IMG/VR virus record: IMGVR_UViG_3300045612_000059
Span: 1 to 34,125 of that record
Length of the DNA stretch: 34,125 nucleotides
Strand: one strand, 5' to 3'
DNA from: a virus
The translations under genes were made by a program, and so were the position numbers. Below are positions 28,200-34,125 of the stretch, in pieces. Positions within the stretch are counted from its first letter, which is position 1. Each line of letters starts with the position of its first letter. The notes below the pieces were generated by a model. It made no database searches. It saw nothing but the letters and a program-made list of their open reading frames with translations, and was not told where the DNA came from.

Positions 28200-29213
28200 A
28201 TGCCTATCGGCGGCGGTATTCTTCCGGCTTCGGGTACTAATCAGTACAACGAGTTGACGTATGTCACTCGTCGGGCGTTCATCCCGAAGCTGGTTGTTCA
28301 GCTTTATAACTCCACTCCGCTTATGGCGGCTCTGCTGGCTAATAGTCAACAAGCCTCTGGCGGTGTGTCCTCGGTAACTGCTCCGGTCCAGGGCGCTCAG
28401 TTTGTTAACGCGCAATGGTCGGACTACAGCGGCTCCTTCACTCAGCCTGCCGTTCAACAAGGCGCGTATAACGCCGAGTGGAACCTCAAGCTGATGATCG
28501 CTCCGGTTCCCTTCCTTGGTATGGAAGGTGTTGTGCAGCAAGACTTTGCTATCGTCCCGTTGATTGAGGCGCGGATGAATGACGCAACCAACGTCATGTT
28601 GGATGCTATGTCTTATTCGCTGTATAACAACATCAGCAATGCCCAACAATTCACCGGCCTTCCCTTGGCGGTGGACGATGGCACTTCGGGTACAAACACC
28701 TACGGCAATATTGACCGTTCGGCTTACACCTGGTGGAAGTCAAAAGTCTACAACGCCGGCAACGTCAACCCGACCCGCCAGAACATGCTCCAGTACATTA
28801 GCGGCACGGTTAAAAACTGCGGTGAAATTCCGTCGTTCGGCGTGTGCGGTATGGGTACTTGGACGCTGCTGGCTCAAGACTACGTTGGTCAAGAGCAATA
28901 CGTTATTACACCGGGTTCCGGTTTTAATAATGAGGGTGATGGTCCGCAAGCTGCCTTCCGCGCTCTGATGGTTGCTGGTGTGCCTATCTATCCGGACCCG
29001 TATTGCCCGGAAGGAAAAATCTACTTCCTAAACTGCAACTATCTCTCTCTGTACGTTCACGAGCAGGGTTCGTTTGTGTTCACCGGCTTTGAATCGACTC
29101 TTCCTAACTGGCAGATCGGTTACGTCGGTGCAGTTCTGACCATTGCTGAATTGGTTAGCACTAAGCCGAAGTCGATGACCCAAGTCTATAACCTTAACTC
29201 AATCACTTTGTAA
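28200..29213 (+). CDS. Major capsid protein
   Basis: The product has 337 residues with GGAG and seven bases before the ATG. It is rich in aromatic and small residues, without Cys-rich or membrane regions. It has an N-terminal arm (ITGGGILPASG-like), a long helix region with LIEARMNDATNVMLDAMSYSLYNNIS, and a C-terminal strand-rich part ending TQVYNLNSITL. Position after a scaffold-like gene and before decoration-like genes and the tail adaptor strongly indicates the coat protein. I cannot assign it to one named coat family by eye, although the HK97 fold is universal in tailed phages. Confidence 0.87.
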   Translation: MPIGGGILPASGTNQYNELTYVTRRAFIPKLVVQLYNSTPLMAALLANSQQASGGVSSVTAPVQGAQFVNAQWSDYSGSFTQPAVQQGAYNAEWNLKLMIAPVPFLGMEGVVQQDFAIVPLIEARMNDATNVMLDAMSYSLYNNISNAQQFTGLPLAVDDGTSGTNTYGNIDRSAYTWWKSKVYNAGNVNPTRQNMLQYISGTVKNCGEIPSFGVCGMGTWTLLAQDYVGQEQYVITPGSGFNNEGDGPQAAFRALMVAGVPIYPDPYCPEGKIYFLNCNYLSLYVHEQGSFVFTGFESTLPNWQIGYVGAVLTIAELVSTKPKSMTQVYNLNSITL

Positions 29214-29224
29214 GGAGACTGGAC

Positions 29225-29557
29225 ATGGCACTCGCACTCAATAAGATTCTGATTGCTGGCGCGGTAGATAACACTGCTGGCGCTTACACTCAGAATCAAA
29301 CGGTTAACATCGCCGCCAACAGCAGCACGGTTCTTACGGCTGGTTTGTATTTGATTCCTCCTACGGTCAACGTGCGGATTCAGATGCAAACTGCCTATAA
29401 CACTTGGGCAAACGTAACTACTTCCAACGTCGGGGGTCTTATGATTTCTGACGGTGTTAACGTGCGTCTGGTGAACGGTGATGTGAACAATGCTCAAAGC
29501 ATCACCACCTTGACAGTTAATGGCGGTCAAGCTGCTACCGGTCAATTCAACTCTTAA
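29225..29557 (+). CDS. Capsid decoration-type protein (110 aa)
   Basis: The product is almost all beta-strand-forming (ILIAGAVDNTAGAYTQNQTVNIAANSSTVLTAGLYLIPPTVNVRIQM...) and rich in Asn, Thr, Val and Ala. It lies 11 bases after the coat gene with GGAGACTGGAC upstream of the ATG. Its size, strand content and position match head-decoration or head-fibre proteins, which bind the outer capsid. No family is recognised. Confidence 0.7.
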   Translation: MALALNKILIAGAVDNTAGAYTQNQTVNIAANSSTVLTAGLYLIPPTVNVRIQMQTAYNTWANVTTSNVGGLMISDGVNVRLVNGDVNNAQSITTLTVNGGQAATGQFNS

Positions 29558-29566
29558 GGTGATACC

Positions 29567-29980
29567 ATGATTGCGGATCATGTAGGAGCAGAATATCCCA
29601 ACGGATTTGGAAACAAGCGTATTGCTCAGGCTCAAGCCGTCAGCCTCGCGAATGTCACCAATACTGCGGCAGTCCTATCCGTTACAGATGGCACGAAGTA
29701 CATTATCCGCCGTATCACGGTAGCCAACGCTAATACTAGCGTCACTTCTGCAAACATTGCCATCTGCACAAGCAACGATGGCAATGCTAGCAACCTTGTG
29801 GCTGCTAATACGGCGTTGTCTAACATCTCTAGCAATTCCACTTGGCAAGATTTGACTTTGGCGGCAGGCACAGCCACGAATGTTTATTCGTCTGGCGGTT
29901 TGTTTGTCATTGTCAACTCTGGTGGAAATGTAGCCGCTACTGTTGATGTTTCCGTGTACGGTGATGTGGTTGCGTTGTGA
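29567..29980 (+). CDS. Capsid decoration or fibre-like protein (137 aa)
   Basis: The product has a short N-terminal segment (MIADHVGAEYPNGFGNK) and then a Thr/Asn/Ala/Val-rich beta-like region with alternating polar residues to the C-terminus (VDVSVYGDVVAL). Together with the 110-residue protein upstream it looks like a second surface protein. Neither shows a lectin or enzymatic motif. It overlaps the following gene's ATG by TGATG. Confidence 0.68.
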   Translation: MIADHVGAEYPNGFGNKRIAQAQAVSLANVTNTAAVLSVTDGTKYIIRRITVANANTSVTSANIAICTSNDGNASNLVAANTALSNISSNSTWQDLTLAAGTATNVYSSGGLFVIVNSGGNVAATVDVSVYGDVVAL

Positions 29981-30315
29981 TGGGTACGGTTTGGGTTACT
30001 AATAGAGGCGAAGAAGAGTTTTGGGATTACCACCACGGATTTAAGTATGAGTTCCGTCCAGGTGTTCCGGTTGCTCTGCCGATTGCAGCGGCTCAACATA
30101 TTTTTGGATATGGAGTGCAAGATAAAACCCCATATCTGATTCGACTTGGTTGGTTAAAGTACAGCAACGAAATGGAAGCGGCGATTGCCAAACTTCATGA
30201 GTTTATGTTCTCGACCAATCAACCGGAGATGAACCACGAACTGCCCTCCGTGGTTGGCGAAGTAACCCCGTTGCCCCGTCGTGGGCGCGGGGCGAAACGT
30301 CTCCATGTGGCATGA
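29980..30315 (+). CDS. Small hypothetical protein before tail adaptor (111 aa)
   Basis: The ATG at 29980 overlaps the previous stop (TGATG); a GTG at 29977 is the other in-frame option. The product begins MGTVWVTNRGEEEFWDYHHGFKYEFRPGVPVALPIAAAQHIFGYGVQDKTPYLIRLGW. This resembles a widespread phage protein in which a short beta domain precedes a basic tail (PLPRRGRGAKRLHVA). Its role is unknown; it lies between decoration genes and the tail adaptor. Confidence 0.72.
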   Translation: MGTVWVTNRGEEEFWDYHHGFKYEFRPGVPVALPIAAAQHIFGYGVQDKTPYLIRLGWLKYSNEMEAAIAKLHEFMFSTNQPEMNHELPSVVGEVTPLPRRGRGAKRLHVA

Positions 30316-30329
30316 CTTATGGATCGTAA

Positions 30330-30965
30330 ATGGCAACCTTGTCAGACTACATCACGGAAGTCAGAAGGCTTCTGCATGATGCAAACGGAAATTTCTATTC
30401 TGACTCAGAACTGACGGATTACATTAATGCAGCCCGACAACGGGTTGTGCGTGATACGGGTTGTTTGCGCGAACTTCAAGATTTTACATTGACTACTGGG
30501 CAAGAGGCATATTCTTTTGCCGTTCTACCAGAAGGCCAACAGACGCTTGATGTTCTTAACATCAATGTGTATTGGGGCAATAGCAGAACGCCTCTCAAAT
30601 ATCTGCCGTGGACGGACTTTAACGCGCAACTGCGTTATTGGCAGAACTACAACGGCTTGCCAATTGCATACAGCATATACGGACAGAACACTATTTACTT
30701 TGGTCCTATACCAGATCAAAACTATGAGTGTGAGCTTGATACGGTTGTGTTGCCTAACGCTTTGCAGTCTAGTTCTACTGTTGAGCAACTACAAGACCCA
30801 TACACAACGCCAGTGGCCTACTACGCCGCTTATAAGGCGAAGTTCAAAGAACAGTCTTATGGCGAATCGGAAATTTTTAAGCAACAATACGAATCGCAAG
30901 TTCGTAACGTATTGAGCACAGTTTTCACGCGCCGACTGCCCACTCCTTACTCATTGCCGTATTGA
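30330..30965 (+). CDS. Tail adaptor/head-completion protein (P22 gp4-like)
   Basis: The product has 211 residues. It opens with ATLSDYITEVRRLLHDANGNFYSDSELTDYINAARQRVVRDTGC, the helical start of gp4-type adaptor proteins that dock below the portal. Then come YSFAVLPEGQQTLDVLNINVYWGNSRTPLKYLPW and a strand-rich centre (YGQNTIYFGPIPDQNYECELDTVVLP). The C-terminus has a second helical part (YYAAYKAKFKEQSYGESEIFKQQYESQ). It should connect the portal to the tail tube. The length is normal, and its place between capsid and tail genes supports the call. Confidence 0.83.
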   Translation: MATLSDYITEVRRLLHDANGNFYSDSELTDYINAARQRVVRDTGCLRELQDFTLTTGQEAYSFAVLPEGQQTLDVLNINVYWGNSRTPLKYLPWTDFNAQLRYWQNYNGLPIAYSIYGQNTIYFGPIPDQNYECELDTVVLPNALQSSSTVEQLQDPYTTPVAYYAAYKAKFKEQSYGESEIFKQQYESQVRNVLSTVFTRRLPTPYSLPY

Positions 30966-30966
30966 T

Positions 30967-32685
30967 ATGGCCGAGAAAGGCGAACAGCGGAAATCTTATG
31001 AGGTCATCAAAGACTTCAAGGGGCTAAACACCAAGTCCAATCGCACGACAATCGACAAAAACGAGTTTGCGTGGATTGAAAATGCCATGCCCATCGGTTT
31101 GGGCAATGTCAAGATTGTGCCTAATGTATCGAATGTTGGCAATGTAACATTTGCCAATACGGTAATTTATTTATCTAGTGGCGTTATTGGAACGACAGAC
31201 TACTTAATAGCAGTAGAGGCAAACGGTCGTTGCGAATACGTCGACTTAACTAACAATTCTGTTGGCAACGTAGCTCCGGCAGGTACGTTTAGCAATGCTG
31301 GTGTGCAGATTAGTCAATGGAAAAACGAGCGCCTCTTATTTATTGATCCAATCAACGGGTACAGCACCTGGGATGGTACTAATCTTGTAAGCGTTGGTTC
31401 TGTAGGCAACATTAACATTACCGCAGGCGGCTCTGGGTATACATCAAACCCGAATGTCACAATCGGTGCGCCCAACCAAACGGGGGGCATACAAGCTGTA
31501 GCCACAGCCACTAGAACGGGCAACACAGTCACTGGCATCACTATTACAGAGCGCGGCACAGGTTACACAAGTGCGCCTAATGTCACCATTAGTGGTGGAG
31601 GCGGCAATGGTGCAACAGCCAACGCCACCTTGTTTACGCAAGTTGGCACAGGCATACAGTCATTCTCTGGGCGAGTTTGGATTGCTAATGATCGGACAGT
31701 TTTTTATTCCGCTGCCGATTCGTACAACGACTTTACAAGCGTATCAGCAGGAAACATCACACTGACTGATGCTACCTTGCACGGCAAGATTGTGCAGATT
31801 TTGTCTGCTAACAACTTTCTGTACATTTTTGGTGATGACAGCATCAACGTGTTTTCTGACGTGAGAGTTACCGAACTCGGGACCACGTTGTTTACCAATA
31901 CCAACGTGAGTGCGTCTGTTGGAACTCGTCTTAAATACGCAATTTTTCCATACTTCCGATCCGTGTTGTTCATGAACGAGTATGGGGTCTATGCGCTTGT
32001 TGGTTCTACGACTAGCAAGCTGTCTGACCCGTTGGACGGGATATTCCCGTATATCGACTTTACGCAGAACGTCACTGCCGGTCAGGTCTTGTTAAACAAC
32101 ATTTTGTGCGCTGCGTTTAACTTTACTTACAACGATCCAGAGAGTGCGCCTAGGGTTGTACAGGCGGTGTTCTTTGAGAAGAAGTGGTTTATCACTTCGC
32201 AGGGAACATTGATTTGGATTGATTCTACCCAGTTTGGCGGCAAAGTTAATTTGTACGCGACTAGTGGAACTGATTTGAAAAGATTGTACGCTGATACGTC
32301 AGCTAACATTACTAGTACTTTGACGACTGCTTTGCTCCCGATGGGCGATCCAATCCGAGACAAGCAAGCGTTGAAGTTTGCATTTGAAGCAACAAATCCA
32401 CCAGATGTGCCTGCTACGTTCAATGTAACGGTGGATAGTGAACGTGGCGCAAGTCCATCGTATACTGTCTACAACTCTGTAAGTTGGATAAATAACAACT
32501 TACAGACGATTGGATGGGTTAACAATTCTAGCGCGAATGTGGTTTGGGTGGCGACTGGATATCAGTTGTACAAGAATGACGCGCAACAATGGGGCAAGTA
32601 TTTGGGTCTGACAATCACCGCAACATCACCACAGTGGGTATTGCACGGTATCGAATTTGAGCAAGAGTTAAGAGCGAGGTTCTAA
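30967..32685 (+). CDS. Tail tube/stabilisation protein with inserted repeat domain (P22 gp10-like)
   Basis: The product has 572 residues. Residues 1-140 carry KGLNTKSNRTTIDKNEFAWIENAMP, a strong signature of the gp10-type short-tail stabilisation protein. At about residues 146-225 an inserted segment contains two GSGYTSNPNVTI / GTGYTSAPNVTI repeats separated by GNTVTGITITERG, typical of fibre-like beta-solenoid modules. The rest is strand-rich and ends in HGIEFEQELRARF. The core plugs or stabilises the portal-adaptor stack and contacts fibres. The stop overlaps the next ATG. Confidence 0.8.
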   Translation: MAEKGEQRKSYEVIKDFKGLNTKSNRTTIDKNEFAWIENAMPIGLGNVKIVPNVSNVGNVTFANTVIYLSSGVIGTTDYLIAVEANGRCEYVDLTNNSVGNVAPAGTFSNAGVQISQWKNERLLFIDPINGYSTWDGTNLVSVGSVGNINITAGGSGYTSNPNVTIGAPNQTGGIQAVATATRTGNTVTGITITERGTGYTSAPNVTISGGGGNGATANATLFTQVGTGIQSFSGRVWIANDRTVFYSAADSYNDFTSVSAGNITLTDATLHGKIVQILSANNFLYIFGDDSINVFSDVRVTELGTTLFTNTNVSASVGTRLKYAIFPYFRSVLFMNEYGVYALVGSTTSKLSDPLDGIFPYIDFTQNVTAGQVLLNNILCAAFNFTYNDPESAPRVVQAVFFEKKWFITSQGTLIWIDSTQFGGKVNLYATSGTDLKRLYADTSANITSTLTTALLPMGDPIRDKQALKFAFEATNPPDVPATFNVTVDSERGASPSYTVYNSVSWINNNLQTIGWVNNSSANVVWVATGYQLYKNDAQQWGKYLGLTITATSPQWVLHGIEFEQELRARF

Positions 32686-33710
32686 TGGCAAAGCCAATCA
32701 CAATTCCGAATACATTTGCGAATGCGACAACTGCCATTCCTCTGTCGCAACTCGACAACAACTATAGCGTAATCACGGCGTCAATCAATGACGCTAACAC
32801 CTATAGCAACTATGCGGCAGATGGCGGTTCTGCCAATGCTTATGTGGTTGCGTTAGCAAACGTCAGTACAACCTACACGGCTGGTCTGCGTATCCAGTTC
32901 AAGGCCGCTAACACAAATTCTGGCGCATCGACGTTGAACGTCAATAGCCAAGGAACAAAAAACATTTTTTTCAACGGTTCCGCTTTGTCAGCGAATGTCA
33001 TACAGGCCAATGCTGTTGTTGATGTGATCTATGACGGTACTCAGTTTCAGATGTTGAGTATCAACGGCACAACTCCGTCTTCGTACGGGACTGTCACCAA
33101 TGTCAGCGTATCGTCAAGCAATGGGTTTGCAGGAACGGTTGCGAATAGCACTACCGCTGCAAACATCACTATCAACACTACGGTAACTGGTGTGTTGAAG
33201 GGCAATGGCACGGCAATTAGCGCAGCAACAGCAGGCACAGACTATGTTGCTCCTAACACAGCCACTACTTTCACGGCGACGCAGACGTTTACTGGATCGA
33301 CTAGCAACATTGCTATCTCGATGACCAATGCGACCGAGCCTGCAACGGTGAGTGCCACTGCTGCAACCGGCAACATCACTTACGACATTGCCAATCAGTC
33401 GGTGTTGTATTACACCACAAACGCTTCTGCTAATTGGAACGTGTTGTTCCGCTATAGCTCTGGCACCACGTTGAACACTGCTATGTCCGCTAACACGGCA
33501 ATCACGACAGCGTTCTTGGTGACCCAAGGCTCGACAGCCTACTACAACGCTAATGTATTCATTGATGGCACCCAGGTGACACCTAAGTGGCAGGGCGGCA
33601 CTGCCCCAACATCCGGCAATGCAAACGGGGTTGACGCTTACACCTATACGATTGTTAAGACAGCAGCAAATGCTTATACCGTTTTTGCCACTCAAAATAG
33701 GTTTGCATAA
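32685..33710 (+). CDS. Tail fibre protein
   Basis: The product has 341 residues and is extremely rich in Thr, Asn, Ala, Ser and Val. It has an N-terminal anchoring segment (residues 1-45: ITIPNTFANATTAIPLSQLDNNYSVITASIND) and then a strand-rich shaft. GVLKGNGTAISAATAGTDYVAPNTATTFTATQTF in the middle is a classic fibre-shaft segment. The C-terminal third (YSSGTTLNTAMSANTAITTAFLVTQGSTAYYNANVFIDGTQVTPKW) is a probable receptor-binding or trimerisation tip seen in cyanophage-like fibres. It starts one base into the preceding stop and is followed within three bases by the glycine-rich adhesin gene. Confidence 0.8.
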   Translation: MAKPITIPNTFANATTAIPLSQLDNNYSVITASINDANTYSNYAADGGSANAYVVALANVSTTYTAGLRIQFKAANTNSGASTLNVNSQGTKNIFFNGSALSANVIQANAVVDVIYDGTQFQMLSINGTTPSSYGTVTNVSVSSSNGFAGTVANSTTAANITINTTVTGVLKGNGTAISAATAGTDYVAPNTATTFTATQTFTGSTSNIAISMTNATEPATVSATAATGNITYDIANQSVLYYTTNASANWNVLFRYSSGTTLNTAMSANTAITTAFLVTQGSTAYYNANVFIDGTQVTPKWQGGTAPTSGNANGVDAYTYTIVKTAANAYTVFATQNRFA

Positions 33711-33712
33711 TC

Positions 33713-34125
33713 ATGCCATTGCCAATCACATTAGGCGCTGCTTCTGCTCGTGGTTTTGGCCTATTTACCCAACCAATTCTCGTTGACTACTTGGTAGTTG
33801 CTGGTGGTGGTGGTGGCGGAAACTTTGGTGGTGGAGGCGGGGCTGGTGGTTTTAGAGCTGGCTTTGGTTTTTTGCTTACTGCTGGCACAAGTTATTCCAT
33901 AACTGTTGGGGCTGGCGGTACTGGCGGAAATAACTCTACAAATTCAACGAACGGTAGCAACTCTGTTTTCTCAACGATTACTTCTGCCGGTGGTGGCGCG
34001 GGCGGGGATTTTCAGCCGGGTCGCGACCCTTTGCCCGGCGGTTCTGGCGGTGGTGGCTCTCGTGACTATGTAGGTACCACTGGTACTGTTCTCGGCGCGG
34101 CAGGGAATACCCCATCCGTAAGTCC
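33713..34125 (+). CDS. Glycine-rich tail fibre/adhesin, N-terminal part
   Basis: This is the 5' part of the gene that continues at base 229 of the window. The product starts MPLPITLGAASARGFGLFTQP, a short N-terminal arm, followed by VDYLVVAGGGGGGNFGGGGGAGG, the classic opening of glycine-rich phage adhesin domains, and a FLLTAGTSYSITVGAGG turn. The total protein is 291 residues when joined. It should be distal in the tail and contribute to receptor recognition. It is the last fibre gene before the small tail-associated genes. It is cut only by the window edge, not by a mutation. Confidence 0.86.
   Translation, partial: MPLPITLGAASARGFGLFTQPILVDYLVVAGGGGGGNFGGGGGAGGFRAGFGFLLTAGTSYSITVGAGGTGGNNSTNSTNGSNSVFSTITSAGGGAGGDFQPGRDPLPGGSGGGGSRDYVGTTGTVLGAAGNTPSVS
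33898..34125. repeat. Terminal direct repeat, right copy
   Basis: This is the second copy of bases 1-228, with G at 34025 where the left copy has A at 128. The repeat unit (33897 bases) is a multiple of three, so the gene crossing the junction keeps its frame. Confidence 0.93.

Noticed and set aside
1-34125. CRISPR array, tRNA, rRNA, insertion sequence, integrase
   Set aside because: No regular spacer-repeat array, cloverleaf, rRNA segment, transposase or recombinase of integrase type could be seen; the only regular repeats are in-frame coding repeats.

Overview
The window is a complete, or very nearly complete, tailed-phage genome. Its first 228 bases recur at its end (1..228 and 33898..34125) with a single difference. 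A glycine-rich tail gene that starts at 33713 continues in frame from the window end into the gene that ends at 691. The natural reading is a circularly assembled or circularly permuted genome of about 33.9 kb. The set of terminase, portal, capsid, tail-adaptor and several long internal-virion-like proteins, with no tape-measure or sheath gene, points to a short-tailed (podovirus-like) phage. Shine-Dalgarno sites, the M15 endolysin, the FkbM methyltransferase and DnaA-type boxes point to a Gram-negative, probably aquatic proteobacterial host. The host cannot be named from the sequence. No integrase, CRISPR array, tRNA or rRNA was seen.

Layout, rightward strand: terminase and packaging (22137-24545), portal (24942-26567), a run of very small basic genes (26542-26890), then a good promoter and the capsid operon (26984-29980). 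Tail adaptor, tail and fibre genes follow (29980-34125, continuing at 1-2581). After these come four large virion proteins (2620-10693), the lysis region with holin candidates and an M15A endolysin (10950-12437), and small conserved phage genes (12424-13183). Leftward strand, 18023 down to 13180: a recombination cassette of winged-helix protein, YqaJ-type exonuclease, coiled-coil protein, candidate single-strand annealing protein, HTH protein, SSB-like protein with an acidic tail, and PDDEXK resolvase-like nuclease, ending in a glycosyltransferase. Genes in both runs are tightly packed, often with ATGA or TGATG overlaps.

Between 18.0 and 21.4 kb lies the control region. It holds a divergent intergenic segment full of inverted repeats, a metallophosphoesterase gene bracketed by hairpins, an HTH regulator with its own promoter and operator, and a phased row of four DnaA-like boxes next to a 22-base palindrome (candidate origin). 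It also holds a 481-base stretch without a convincing gene that carries repeated AGACATA/TATGTCT motifs. No phage DNA polymerase, helicase or primase is recognisable, so replication probably relies on the host replisome, with the recombination cassette producing concatemers for packaging.
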